Shown here: one piece after another, positions 17,601 to 27,583 of the stretch
Numbering within the stretch: the stretch's first letter is position 1
Layout of the letters: the number at the start of each line of letters is the position of its first letter
Assembly (NCBI GenBank): GCA_963787645.1
Contig: CAWBDS010000011.1
Coordinates: 62,001-126,000, forward strand
DNA length: 64,000 nt
Direction of reading: 5' to 3'
From: Palsa-504 sp963787645
GTDB lineage: Bacteria > Actinomycetota > Actinomycetes > Streptosporangiales > Streptosporangiaceae
The notes under the pieces: generated by a model
Databases searched by the model: none
Seen by the model: the letters and a program-made list of their open reading frames with translations, nothing else
Told to the model about the DNA's origin: nothing
Program-made: the position numbers and the translations under genes

Positions 17601-19117
17601 TGGCTCAGGAAGTAGTCATGCAGGCTGCGCGTCCATGGGATCTCGTACTGGGTGGGGGCAACCAGCCAGACGTAGCCGGCATGCGCGAACGTCGAGCGCC
17701 AGAACGCGTCCACGGCGGCCAGTGCCTGCGGCCTGGCCTGCATCTGGTGCCCGTCGGTCATGGCGATGAGAGTCCCGTACGCATCCACCACGGACGGGCA
17801 TCCGGCGGCGTCCGGGACGAAGCGATCGGCTACCACGATGAGCGCGGAAACGTTGGTCACCACGCAGGCTCCGCGCGGGATCAGCCGGTCCACCTGGGCG
17901 GCCGGGTCGGTCCACGGCGGCAGGTGAACCTCCACCTCGAGCTGGCGAAGACCCATCCCTGCGATGACGGCCACGGCCACGGCCGCCACCACCAGGGTCC
18001 TTATCAGGCCGGGCCAGGCCCGGCGCATCAGCCCGGCCGGAAGCGCCAGGGCCAGTGCGATGAACGGCCCGGCGAAGGCGCCGTAATGCGTGTAGTAGCC
18101 GTACGGCCATATGAACATGAGCACCACCGCGACCGCGCTTGCCACGGCGTACCAATCCAGGGCGGCGGGAAGACGGCCCATGGACGAGCAGACCAGCAGG
18201 TATCCGACCGGAACAGCCGTCGCGACCGTCAGCGCCACGAGCGCCACCGCGGCCTTCGGGAGGCCGGGGAACAGCGACAAGCCAGCCATGTCGGTCACCC
18301 TGGGCAGCAGCGAGCCGCTTCCGCTGCCGCTCCTGACGATCTGGCTGATGATCGCGTCCCGCACGGTGGCGCCGGGCGCCATGATCAGGAACGGCAGGAA
18401 CGGGATGCCCAGCCCGGCCACGGCCCCTCCGGCCAGCGTCAGCAGGCGCCGCGGCCCGCGCTGGTGCAGCACCAGGAACCCGAGCACGACCAGGGGGACG
18501 ACCGCCCAGATCTTGACCGCCGCCGCGAAGCCGAACGCCAGCCCGCCCCACGCCAGCCTGCGGCCATCCGCCACCTGGTCGCCTCGGAACACCCGCAGGG
18601 CTCCTATGAGGCAGAACAGGTTCAGCCACGGCTCCAGCAGGAAGGTGTGCGACGCCACCAGCGCATCCGGGTACACCGTGTAGATGCCGCACGCCACCCC
18701 GGTCGCCAGCGCCCCCCGGTGCCGCACCAGCAGTCCTAGCAGCGGCACGCAGGCGCAGTCCGCGGCCGCGGTCAGGACCCGCGCCATGCCAAGGCCCCCG
18801 TCGGTGCCGATCACCTTCGTGATCAGCGCGACCGGCGTCATCAGGACGATGCTGCCCGGCGGCTGGACCACCACGAAGTCGCGGTAGGGAATCACGCCGC
18901 CGGCCAGCCGTACCGCGTTACCGAACAGCACCCCGTCGTCGTACTCGCTCATTCCGAGCAGGTAACCGGGCCGCGACAACTGGAGGAGCCGCAGGAACAC
19001 CGCGGCCACAGTGAATGCGGTGATCACCGCGTATACCGGTACGGCCGGCACCGGGCCGAGCGCGGCTCCAGGCGAGGGGCCCGCAGGCCGGTTCCGCACG
19101 TTCCCCGCTACGGTCAT
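17519..19117 (-). CDS. GT-C-like membrane glycosyltransferase
   Basis: About 532 aa from ATG 19117; a longer reading from 19153 is possible. The first helix (VPVYAVITAFTVAAVFLRLL) is followed by an outward loop with YDDGVLFGNAVRLAGG, an acidic motif placed as in GT-C (GT39/GT87-like) enzymes that use polyprenyl-phosphate sugars. Eight or more further helices follow, and a soluble extracytoplasmic C-terminal domain of about 130 residues (VNVSALIVVADRFVP region) ends the protein. It probably glycosylates an envelope lipid, polymer or protein. The neighbouring upstream gene is a tandem paralogue with the same plan. Confidence 0.75.
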   Translation of the reverse strand: MTVAGNVRNRPAGPSPGAALGPVPAVPVYAVITAFTVAAVFLRLLQLSRPGYLLGMSEYDDGVLFGNAVRLAGGVIPYRDFVVVQPPGSIVLMTPVALITKVIGTDGGLGMARVLTAAADCACVPLLGLLVRHRGALATGVACGIYTVYPDALVASHTFLLEPWLNLFCLIGALRVFRGDQVADGRRLAWGGLAFGFAAAVKIWAVVPLVVLGFLVLHQRGPRRLLTLAGGAVAGLGIPFLPFLIMAPGATVRDAIISQIVRSGSGSGSLLPRVTDMAGLSLFPGLPKAAVALVALTVATAVPVGYLLVCSSMGRLPAALDWYAVASAVAVVLMFIWPYGYYTHYGAFAGPFIALALALPAGLMRRAWPGLIRTLVVAAVAVAVIAGMGLRQLEVEVHLPPWTDPAAQVDRLIPRGACVVTNVSALIVVADRFVPDAAGCPSVVDAYGTLIAMTDGHQMQARPQALAAVDAFWRSTFAHAGYVWLVAPTQYEIPWTRSLHDYFLSHYRLIGLASIHRGGRRIPRAGLYAHRR

Positions 19118-19317
19118 CGGGCATGCTCCCGGTTGACCGGTTCCAGGCCCCACATGATAGGCTCCTTACGAACAGTAGTTAAGCATCTACTCACTGCAAG
19201 CAGGACGTCCGTCTTGACTTGCCCACCGGGTGATGGCCCCCCGGATAAATCTGTCCCGCCTCAGGAACGGGTCCGGCCTCCGGAAGGTTCCGGGGCCGTG
19301 TCGTAGCAACCGCTTGT

Positions 19318-21008
19318 TTAACAGACAGTTCGCTGGTGCGATGCGTTGCCCGGCGATCGTAACGTTCTGATATACAGGCCGCCCTGCGGCACGTCTCCCC
19401 GGCCCGGGAAACCGCCCAAGAAAGCAATGCGACGGAAGTGGCTGGTGAAGTAACTGTACAGCGAGGGGGTCCAGACGATCCGAGCCCCGGTATACCCGTT
19501 GTTGCCTATCAGCCAGACGTACTGGGCCCGGGCCAACGCGGCCTGCCAGACGGCCGTATCGGCGGCCAGGAGCGAGGGGCCGGCCGTCAGGTCCTGGCCG
19601 TCGGTCGTGGCGATCAGCGTGCCGACGCTGTCGACGAGCGGCGAGCAGCCAGGTGCGCTGGAGCCGAACCGGTTGATCGCGATCGTGGCTGACGCGGTAT
19701 CGGTGACCACGCATGAACCTGGCGGGATGATACTCGCGACCGCCGCGTAGCTCCGGACCCGGTCATGCTTGACCGTGGCGACGACCGAGGCCACCGTCAT
19801 CCCCGCTATCACGGCTACCGCTACGCTCGCCGCGACGGCCGCGGCCGGCCTGATCCGGGTCCCCGCGGCCAGCCGGGCCACCGGAAGCGCCACCGCCAAG
19901 ACCAGGAACGGCCCGTCGAAGGCCGCGTAATGCTCATACCACTCCGAGGGAGCGAACATCATCACCGTGACCACCGTCGCGCCGAGCAGCGCGTACCAGT
20001 CCAGTGCGGTCAGCCCCCTACCGGGCAGTCCCCTACCGCGCCGGGCAGCACCGAGGATCCACGCGGCGGCGATGAGCACGCCGATGACGGCGGAAACCGC
20101 GATCGCGGCGCCCAGCAGGGCCCTTTCACCTCCGGTGAAACCGGCCAGCCCGGCCAGGCCGCTGATGTCGGCCAGCCTGGGCTTCGGACCGAACCGGCCA
20201 TGAGTGGCCTGAACCAGCTCGGAAACGAACACGGTCCGCCCGAACCCGCTCGGGGCCAGGGCCAGGAACGGCAGGCACCACACGCACAGGCCGGCCGCGA
20301 ACCCGCCAGCGAACCAGGCGCCGCGTCTGCGGTCGCGCACGCAGAGCCCGCCCATCAGCAGCGCGGGGACGAAGGCCCAGATCTTGACGGAGGCGGCGAA
20401 GCCGAGGCAGGCGCGGCCCAGGCCAGCCTGCGCGGACCGGCAAGCTGCGGGGATTCACCGGCAAGCGGCCGGGATTCCAATGCCAACAGCGCTCCGAGCA
20501 GGCAGAACAGGTTCAGCCACGGCTCAAGGAACAAGCTCTGTGACGCGGTAAGCGCGGCCGGATAGACGGCGTAACCGCCGCAGGCCAGGCCGGCCGCGAG
20601 GGCGCCGCGGCGCCGGACGAGCAGGCCGAGCAGCGCCGCGTTCGCCGCGTCCGCGCCCGCGGTGAGCAGCCGCGCCGCACCGAGCCCCCAGGCGGTGCCG
20701 AAAGCCTTGGCGGCCAGTGCGACCGGCGCCATCAGCAGCATCGACCCTGGCGGCTGCACCATGGCGAAATCCCGATACGGAATCGCGCCGTCCGCAAGGC
20801 GCGCTGCGTTGCCGAAATACACCCCGTCGTCATATTGGGTGAACCCGGATAGGTAGCCCGGCCGGAACAACTGCACGAGCCGCAAGGCGAGAGCGAGACC
20901 GGTGCCCAGCGCTATGATCACGTCCGGGCGCCAGAGCCGGGGGGACGCGGTTCCGGGACCGCCGGGCACTTTGCTGGTGCCAGCTACCTCGTCGGCTGCC
21001 GTCGGCAT
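19318..21008 (-). CDS. GT-C-like membrane glycosyltransferase, tandem paralogue, one frameshift
   Basis: The N-terminal 200 residues are read from 21008 (LFRPGYLSGFTQYDDGVYFG, PYRDFAMVQPPGSMLLM). Near 20410 the frame shifts by one missing base and continues CLGFAASVKIWAFVPALLMG through the remaining helices to 19318. Motif for motif it mirrors the gene at 17519: the YDDGV loop, the PPGS block, the FLEPWLNLFCLLGAL helix and the C-terminal domain (GTLIATTDGQDL). Combined length is about 563 aa. The two genes are a local duplication, with 200 bp between them. As annotated by simple frames, it would appear as two short genes. Confidence 0.75.
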
Positions 21009-21122
21009 TTACGCCCAACCGCCTTTCCGTCATCGTCCGCCCTCGCAGGCTAGCTTTGCCGATGGTATTGCGCCGCCCGCACCCAGAGCTGGAACACCGG
21101 CCCATGCCCTACGATCAGCAGA

Positions 21123-22664
21123 ATGACGGTTACTTTGCTTACCAGCCAGTCAGCGCCGACGGACACTGACGCCGATACCCTCGTCATAGGAGTATTCGCG
21201 GACGACGGGGGTCCCGCCCCGGCGCCCGCCGCGGAGGGGATCGACATCGACCTGATCGCTGCGTTGACCGCGCTTGGCGCCGCGGGCAAGGCCGAGGAGA
21301 TCAGCAAGATTCCCACCGGGGGCCGTCTGGCCACTCCGCTCGTTCTCGCGGTGGGCCTGGGTCCGCGGCCCGGCGCCAGCGAGCAGGAGCGTCAGGCTTA
21401 CCTGGAGAGGCTGCGCCGGGCGGCCGGCGTCGCCGCCCGCGAGGCGTCCCCGGGCTTGTCCGGCTCGGCCAAGCGGATCGCGATCGCCCTGCCCGCCGAC
21501 GAGCCGGACGAGGCCGAGGCGGTGGCGCTCGGCGCGCTGCTCGGCGGCTACTCGTTCCGGAAGTACCGGACGACCGGCGCCCAAGGCGGCGAGGTGGAGC
21601 AGATCCTCCACACGCCGCACGAGGCCGCCGCCGGCCGGGGCCGGACCCTGGCCGAGGCCATCACCCTCGTCCGCGACCTGGTGAACACGCCTCCCGCCGA
21701 CATGGTGCCCGCCGATCTCGCCGCAGTGGCCGAGCAGGTGGCATCCGCGCACGGTCTCGGCGTGAGCGTTCTCGACCAGAACGAGCTGGCCAAGGAGGGA
21801 TTCGGCGGCATCCTCGCGGTGGGCATGGGCTCCGCGCACCCGCCGCGGCTGGTCAGGCTGGAGTACACCCATCCCGGCGCCGAGCGTACGGTGGTGTTCG
21901 CGGGCAAGGGCATCACCTTCGACTCCGGCGGGCTGTCCCTCAAGCCGTCGAAGGCCATGGAGACGATGAAGGCCGACATGAGCGGCGCCGCCGCGGTGCT
22001 GGCCGCGCTCCAGGCCATCGCCGCCCTTGGCCCTGCCGTCAACGTGGTCGGCTACCTGCCGCTGGCCGAGAACATGCCGGGGGGCGGCGCGCAGCGCCCG
22101 TCCGATGTCATCACGATCTACGGCGGCAAGACCGTGGAGGTGCTGAACACGGACGCGGAGGGGCGGCTGGTGCTCGCCGACGCGCTGGCTCGCTCCGTCT
22201 CGGACGCGCCCAGCCTGCTCGTAGACGTGGCTACACTGACTGGGGCGCAGACGGTGGCGCTGGGCAACCGCACGGCCGGGGTGATGGCCAGTAACGACTC
22301 GCTGGCCGCGCAGGTGGCCGACTCCGCCCGCCGGGCTGGTGAGGCCATGTGGCCGATGCCGCTGCCCGCGGATCTCCGCAAGGGTCTCGACTCGGCCGTC
22401 GCGGACATCGCCAACGTCTCGCCCGACCGCGGCGGCGGCATGCTGGTGGCCGGGTTGTTCCTGCGCGAGTTCGTGCCGGACGGGGTTCAGTGGGCTCATC
22501 TGGACATCGCCGGCCCCGCCTACAACGACAGTGCCCCGTACGGGTACATCGCCAAGGGCGGCACCGGAGCCGCGGTTAGGACCCTGGTCCAGATCGCGGC
22601 TGACGTGGCCGAAGGCAGGCTCGCGGCGGCCGGGCTCGAGTCCGGCCCGGCCGCCGCGAGGTGA
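21123..22664 (+). CDS. pepA: Leucyl aminopeptidase (M17)
   Basis: 513-aa cytosolic metallo-aminopeptidase that removes N-terminal residues from peptides, using two Zn or Mn ions. The N-terminal macro-like domain (1-180) precedes the catalytic domain. Key blocks: VFAGKGITFDSGGLSLKPS at about 257-276 with metal-binding Lys and Asp, MKADMSGAAAVL, and the family signature NTDAEGRLVLADAL near residue 342 containing the bicarbonate-binding Arg. Divergent from the glycosyltransferase gene, and followed after 47 bp by lpd in the same direction, a common actinobacterial order. Confidence 0.96.
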   Translation: MTVTLLTSQSAPTDTDADTLVIGVFADDGGPAPAPAAEGIDIDLIAALTALGAAGKAEEISKIPTGGRLATPLVLAVGLGPRPGASEQERQAYLERLRRAAGVAAREASPGLSGSAKRIAIALPADEPDEAEAVALGALLGGYSFRKYRTTGAQGGEVEQILHTPHEAAAGRGRTLAEAITLVRDLVNTPPADMVPADLAAVAEQVASAHGLGVSVLDQNELAKEGFGGILAVGMGSAHPPRLVRLEYTHPGAERTVVFAGKGITFDSGGLSLKPSKAMETMKADMSGAAAVLAALQAIAALGPAVNVVGYLPLAENMPGGGAQRPSDVITIYGGKTVEVLNTDAEGRLVLADALARSVSDAPSLLVDVATLTGAQTVALGNRTAGVMASNDSLAAQVADSARRAGEAMWPMPLPADLRKGLDSAVADIANVSPDRGGGMLVAGLFLREFVPDGVQWAHLDIAGPAYNDSAPYGYIAKGGTGAAVRTLVQIAADVAEGRLAAAGLESGPAAAR

Positions 22665-22711
22665 AATGATGAGGACCGGATAAGCCGAGCACGCAATGGA
22701 GGGCTCCAGGG

Positions 22712-24109
22712 GTGGCAGAGGGCAACGCACGTTACGACATCGTCGTGCTTGGCGGCGGCAGCGGCGGTTACGCCTGCGCGCTGCGCGCGGCCGAGCTCGG
22801 CAAGCGCGTGGCGCTGATCGAGAAGGACAAGGTCGGGGGGACCTGCCTGCACCGAGGCTGCATCCCGACCAAGGCGCTGCTGCACGCGGCGGAGATCGCT
22901 GACCAGGCCAGGGAGAGCGCGAAATTCGGCGTCAACGCCTCGTTCGAGGGCGTGGAGATGCCCAGGGTTCTCGCCTACCAGGGGTCCGTGGTCGAGAGGC
23001 TGTGGAAGGGACTGCAGTCCACGATCGCCAGCCGGAAGATCGACACCATCATCGGCTCCGGTCGGCTGGCCTCGCCTACGTCCGTACGGGTCGGCGACAC
23101 GGTCTACGAGGCCGACCACATCGTGCTGGCCACCGGTTCTGAGCCCCGAAGCCTGCCCGGCCTGGACCTCGACGGCACACGCGTGATCACCTCCGACGAC
23201 GCGCTGCGACTGGACCGCGTGCCCAGCTCGGCGATCGTGCTGGGCGGCGGCGTCATCGGCGTGGAGTTCGCGAGCCTGTGGCGGTCCTTCGGCGCCGCGG
23301 TGACGATCGTGGAGATGATGCCGCAGCTGCTGCCGCTCGAGGATGAGTCAAGCGCCAAGCAGTTGCAGCGGGCTTTCCGCCGCCGCGGCATCTCCTTCGA
23401 GCTCAACGCGATGTTCGAGTCCGTCAAGCACAGCGGCAACGGCGTTGTGGTGGCGCTGGCCGGGGGCAAGACGCTCGAGGCGGAGTTGCTGCTCGTCGCG
23501 GTCGGCCGCGGGCCGGTCTCGGCCGGCCTCGGCTATGAGGAGAACGGCGTCTCGCTCCACCGGGGGTACGTCGTCGTCGACGAGCTGTGCCGCACCAACG
23601 TGCCGACGATCTCGGCGGTCGGGGACCTGATCGCCACCCCGCAGCTGGCGCACGTCGGTTTCGCCGAAGGCATTCTGGTGGCCGAGCGGCTCAGCGGGCT
23701 CGACGTCAAGCCGATCGACTACCTGGGGGTGCCCAGGATCACCTACAGTGACCCCGAGGTGGCCTCGGTGGGCCTTACCTCCGCCCAGGTCGCCGAGCGC
23801 GGGCTGCGCGTCGCCGAGGTGAATTACCCGCTGGGCGCCAACGGCAGGAGCGTCATCCTGCAGACCCAGGGCGAGGCGAAGGTCATCGCCGAGGCCGACT
23901 CGGACGGCTCCGGGACAGGGCGCGTGCTCGGCATCCACCTCGTCGGCAGCAGGGTGGGCGAGCTGATCGCGGAGGGCCAGCTGATCTACAACTGGGACGC
24001 GGAACCGCAGGATGTGGCCCAGCTGATTCACCCGCACCCGACCCAGTCCGAGATCATCGGTGAGGCGCATCTCGCTCTCGCCGGAAAGCCCCTGCACTTT
24101 CACGCATAA
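22712..24109 (+). CDS. lpd: Dihydrolipoyl dehydrogenase (E3)
   Basis: 465-aa FAD flavoprotein that reoxidises dihydrolipoyl groups on E2 with NAD. FAD-binding VVLGGGSGGYACALRAAELG at the N-terminus; redox-active disulfide C45/C50 in GGTCLHRGCIPTK; NAD-binding IVLGGGVIGVEFASLW; active-site His442 and Glu447 in HPHPTQSE. It starts at GTG 22712, with GGAGGG about ten bases upstream. The stop lies 15 bp before sucB, so the two form an operon. Confidence 0.96.
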   Translation: MAEGNARYDIVVLGGGSGGYACALRAAELGKRVALIEKDKVGGTCLHRGCIPTKALLHAAEIADQARESAKFGVNASFEGVEMPRVLAYQGSVVERLWKGLQSTIASRKIDTIIGSGRLASPTSVRVGDTVYEADHIVLATGSEPRSLPGLDLDGTRVITSDDALRLDRVPSSAIVLGGGVIGVEFASLWRSFGAAVTIVEMMPQLLPLEDESSAKQLQRAFRRRGISFELNAMFESVKHSGNGVVVALAGGKTLEAELLLVAVGRGPVSAGLGYEENGVSLHRGYVVVDELCRTNVPTISAVGDLIATPQLAHVGFAEGILVAERLSGLDVKPIDYLGVPRITYSDPEVASVGLTSAQVAERGLRVAEVNYPLGANGRSVILQTQGEAKVIAEADSDGSGTGRVLGIHLVGSRVGELIAEGQLIYNWDAEPQDVAQLIHPHPTQSEIIGEAHLALAGKPLHFHA

Positions 24110-24124
24110 GGAGTCACGGGAAAC

Positions 24125-25717
24125 ATGTCGGTCTCCGTATCAATGCCCCAACTGGGTGAGAGCGTCACCGAGGGTACCGTCACGCGCTGGCTGAAGAAGG
24201 AAGGCGAGCGGGTAGAGGTAGACGAGCCGCTCCTTGAGGTATCGACGGACAAGGTGGACACCGAGATCCCTTCGCCCGCATCCGGGATCCTGCGTGGCAT
24301 AGCGGTCGACGAGGACGAGACGGTCGAGGTCGGCGCGCAGCTTGCCGTCATCGAAGACAGCGAGGAAGGCGCGGCCAGCGCGCCTTCCCCCCGGGCGGAT
24401 TCCCCCTCGGTCGAGGCCACCGAGGCCGCGCAGCCCGCCTCCGAGGCCCAGCAGCCGGCGCCTGCGGCCAGTTCCGATGGCTGGAACTCGCAGCCCAACT
24501 ACGCCCCGCCCGCCTCGCCGGCCTCACCCCCCGCTGCCTCGCCGGGCCAGGCGCCCGGCTACGCGCCGCCGCCGAACTACGGCCAGCAGGCTCCGGCGGC
24601 ACAGGCTGCGGCGCCGCAGGCTCCGGCTCCGGCGGCACAGGAGGAGGAACACGGGTCCGCCCCGGCCGAGGAATACCCGCCGCCGACGCAGCTGCCGACC
24701 AGCGGCGACGCGCCGTACGTCACCCCGCTGGTCCGCAAGCTGGCTGCCGAGCACGCCGTGAACCTGGAGACCATCGCCGGCACCGGGGTCGGCGGCCGCA
24801 TCCGCAAGCAGGACGTCATCGAGGCCGCCCGGGCCCAGCGCGCCGCGCAGGCGCAAGTGCCGCAGCAGGCCCCGGCGCCGCAGCAGGGCCAGCCGCAGCA
24901 GGTTCCGGCGCAGCAGGGCCAGCCGGGGGGGCCCGCGGCCCAGCCCGGGCCCGGCGCTGCCCAGCCCGCGCCCGCGCGGGCGGCTGCGACGCCCTCGTCC
25001 CTGCGCGGTACGACCCAGCGGATGTCGCGGCCCCGTCAGGTGATAGCACAGCGCATGGTGGAGTCTCTGCGCACTTCCGCGCAGCTCACCACGGTGGCGG
25101 AGGCCGACGTGACGGCCATCGCCAGGCTGCGCCAGCGGGCCAAGGGCGACTTCGAGGCGCGGGAGAGCGTCAAGCTGACCTTCCTGCCGTTCTTCGCGCT
25201 CGCCGCGGTGGAGGCCCTGAAGACGCATCCCAAGCTCAACGCCGTGATCGACGGGGATCAGGTCACCTACCACGACGCCGAGCACCTCGGGATCGCGGTG
25301 GACACCGAGCGCGGGCTCATGGTGCCCGTCATCCACAACGCCGGCGACCTGAACATCGGAGGGCTGGCGCGCAAGATCGCCGACCTGGCACAGCGCACCC
25401 GGTCCGGGCAGGTCAGCCCGGATGAGCTCAGCGGCGGTACCTTCACGCTGACCAACACCGGCAGCCGCGGCGCCCTGTTCGACACGCCGATCATCAACCA
25501 GCCCCAGGTCGCGATCCTCGGCACCGGCACCGTGGTGAAGCGGCCCGTGGTGGTCGACGATCCCGCGCTCGGCGAGGTGATGGCGGTGCGCTCGATGGTG
25601 TACCTCGCCCTCACCTACGATCACCGGCTGGTCGACGGCGCCGACGCGGCCCGGTTCCTGACCACGGTGGCCAGCCGGCTCGAGGAGGGCGCCTTCGAGG
25701 CGGAGCTGGGGCTCTAG
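24125..25717 (+). CDS. sucB: 2-oxoglutarate dehydrogenase E2, dihydrolipoamide succinyltransferase
   Basis: 530 aa. Residues 1-77 form a single lipoyl domain with the lipoylated Lys43 in STDKVDTE. A long Ala/Pro/Gln-rich linker follows (about 80-195), then the E1/E3-binding domain (YVTPLVRKLAAEHAVN at about 198-215, GRIRKQDV), a second Ala/Pro/Gln linker (about 238-285), and the trimer-forming catalytic domain with H499 and D503 in YDHRLVDGADAARFL. It carries succinyl (or another acyl) to CoA in the 2-oxoacid dehydrogenase complex. One lipoyl domain favours the SucB over the multi-lipoyl PDH assignment. Its cofactor is made by LipB and LipA, encoded 14 kb away. Confidence 0.93.
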   Translation: MSVSVSMPQLGESVTEGTVTRWLKKEGERVEVDEPLLEVSTDKVDTEIPSPASGILRGIAVDEDETVEVGAQLAVIEDSEEGAASAPSPRADSPSVEATEAAQPASEAQQPAPAASSDGWNSQPNYAPPASPASPPAASPGQAPGYAPPPNYGQQAPAAQAAAPQAPAPAAQEEEHGSAPAEEYPPPTQLPTSGDAPYVTPLVRKLAAEHAVNLETIAGTGVGGRIRKQDVIEAARAQRAAQAQVPQQAPAPQQGQPQQVPAQQGQPGGPAAQPGPGAAQPAPARAAATPSSLRGTTQRMSRPRQVIAQRMVESLRTSAQLTTVAEADVTAIARLRQRAKGDFEARESVKLTFLPFFALAAVEALKTHPKLNAVIDGDQVTYHDAEHLGIAVDTERGLMVPVIHNAGDLNIGGLARKIADLAQRTRSGQVSPDELSGGTFTLTNTGSRGALFDTPIINQPQVAILGTGTVVKRPVVVDDPALGEVMAVRSMVYLALTYDHRLVDGADAARFLTTVASRLEEGAFEAELGL

Positions 25718-25743
25718 GTCCCAGGCCGCGTGCGGCCGAGCGC

Positions 25744-26658
25744 ATGAAGATAGCGGTTACCGGCTCGTCCGGGCTCATCGGCACCGCACTGGTGGCGGCC
25801 CTGCGCTCGGATGGCCATGAGGTCATCAGGCTCGTGCGCCGGCCGCCGCGGTCCGCCGACGAGGCGCGCTGGGATCCGCGTGCCGCCGACGCCAGGCTCG
25901 TGGGGGCGCACGACTCGCTGGACGGGCTGGGGGCCTGCGTGCACCTGGCCGGCGCCGGGGTCATGGACCGCCGCTGGACGGCCCGGTACAAGGCAGAGGT
26001 CAGGGCCAGCCGGGTGCTCAGCACCCGGGCCCTGGCCGGGGCGCTGGCCAAGCTGAGCCCGCCGCCCGCCACGCTGGTGTCCGGATCCGCCATCGGCTGG
26101 TACGGGGACACCGGCGGCAACGAAGTGGACGAGTCGGCCCCGGCGGGCCGGGCCTTCCTGGCCCGGGTGGTCCGGGACTGGGAGGCGGCCGCCCAGCCGG
26201 CCGCCGACGCGGGCATCCGGGTGGTGCACCCGCGCAGCGGGCTGGTCCTCACCCCGGCCGGCGGGATGCTGGCCCGGCTGCTTCCGCTGGCCCGGCTGGG
26301 CCTGTGTCCGAGGTTCGGTTCCGGCCGCCAGGCCATGAGCTGGATCTCGCTGTCCGACGAGATCGGCGCGATCCGGTTCCTGCTCGACCGCAAGGAGGTC
26401 GCCGGCCCGGTCAACCTCACCGCACCCGCTCCGGTCACCAACTCCGATTTCACCGCCGCGCTGGCCGCCGCCGTGGGACGCCATGACCTGCCTTGGCTGC
26501 GGATACCCGCCCCGGTGCTGCGCCTGGCCCTGGGCGAGGGCGCCTCGGAGCTGCTGACCGACGCCCGGGTCGCGCCCAGGCGCCTGCTGGAGGCCGGCTA
26601 CCGGTTCCGGTACCCCGCCCTGCCCGAGGCCTTGTCCGCCGAGTTCGCCGCACGCTGA
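25744..26658 (+). CDS. TIGR01777 family NAD-dependent epimerase (YfcH-like)
   Basis: 304-aa atypical SDR of the TIGR01777 family. N-terminal dinucleotide site KIAVTGSSGLIGTALVAALR; the family block HLAGAGVMDRRWTARYKAEV; SGSAIGWYGDTGG where classical SDRs have the catalytic Ser/Tyr; the C-terminal DUF1731 part ends EAGYRFRYPALPEAL. Role in the cell is not established; in actinomycetes it commonly follows sucB. It begins 27 bp after sucB and probably shares its transcript. It converges on the DUF4097 gene with 14 bp between the stops. Confidence 0.9.
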   Translation: MKIAVTGSSGLIGTALVAALRSDGHEVIRLVRRPPRSADEARWDPRAADARLVGAHDSLDGLGACVHLAGAGVMDRRWTARYKAEVRASRVLSTRALAGALAKLSPPPATLVSGSAIGWYGDTGGNEVDESAPAGRAFLARVVRDWEAAAQPAADAGIRVVHPRSGLVLTPAGGMLARLLPLARLGLCPRFGSGRQAMSWISLSDEIGAIRFLLDRKEVAGPVNLTAPAPVTNSDFTAALAAAVGRHDLPWLRIPAPVLRLALGEGASELLTDARVAPRRLLEAGYRFRYPALPEALSAEFAAR

Positions 26659-26672
26659 GCACCGCGGCAAGC

Positions 26673-27583
26673 TCACGGACCCGAGAACGGGAGCGGGGGC
26701 GGCGGGGGCGGGGGCTCATCCGGCGGTGCATTCAGCCGGTTCGCCGAGGGCACGATCACCAGCGGACCGCCGCCGCTGGTGACGGTGATCGAGTGGCGGG
26801 CCGCGGGGCTGACGGGGATCCCCACCGACTGATCACCGCCATTGCTGTCCGCGGTCAGCGCGTACGGGCCGCCGGGCACGGCCATCGTCGCGGGCCGCCG
26901 TCGGTGCTGACGACGACCGAGTCGACGGGTCGCGGTGAACACGACCCTGGCGTCGCCGCCGCCGGTGATGACCGTGGTCGTCGGCGCGTCGACATCCTGC
27001 GCCCACAGCGGCCCGCCGCCGGTGTCGGCGTCCAACGGGCCGGTGAGGCCCTTCAGCACCAGCGAGCCGCCTCCGGTGCTGACGGTCAGCGGCCCGTGAA
27101 TCGCTCTGGCCTGCACCGGCGCGCCGCCGGACTCCAGGTTCGTCCTGGCGGTCCCGGACACGGTGACCGGGCCGCCTTCGGTTAGCACGGTGACGGACAC
27201 GTCCCGGGGCACGGTCACGGTGAAGGCGACGCGCAGTCGGAGTCGTTGCACGCCGGATCGGCCAGGGTGAGGCGGCCACCAGACACCGACTGCGTCACGG
27301 CGGGCGGTCCCTGCTGCGGGTCGTACTTGATAATCTCGGTGACCTCTGACCTGGCGGACGGACGCCGCCGTCACCCGCACCGGCATGCCGTAGCTCTGCA
27401 CGTTCAGGCTGGTGACCGGCTGCGGAACGGTGACCGTCCGGGCAACGGTGGGCTGCGCCTGGCGGGCCCTGGGTATCCCGGCCAAGGTGATGAGGTGGGC
27501 GCCGGGGATCGCGAGCGCCGCCGACGGTGGCCAGGCCGCTGAGGCCCCAGAGCCCAGCGGCCGCGGACGGCTACCTGGCGCAT
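26673..27583 (-). CDS. DUF4097-like beta-repeat protein, several frameshifts
   Basis: Reading across frames gives a membrane helix (AALAIPGAHLITLAG), then TVTVPQPVTSLNVQSYGMPV, VSGGRLTLADPACNDSDC, VAFTVTVPRDVSVTVLTEGG, SLVLKGLTGPLDADTGGGPL, STDGG-type turns and a Pro-rich C-terminus. The repeated Gly-Gly turns between short beta strands are typical of DUF4097 (putative adhesin/bactofilin-like solenoid), and such proteins often sit beside two-component and ABC genes. At least four single-base shifts interrupt it (near 26.92, 27.23, 27.34 and 27.53 kb). Its ATG at 27583 overlaps the end of the histidine kinase by 13 bp, so the two were one transcript. Confidence 0.6.

Noticed and set aside
24360..24990. 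Repetitive Ala/Pro/Gln-coding stretch as a possible repeat element or CRISPR-like array
   Set aside because: These are the flexible linkers of the E2 protein, as expected for SucB. There are no regular repeats or spacers.
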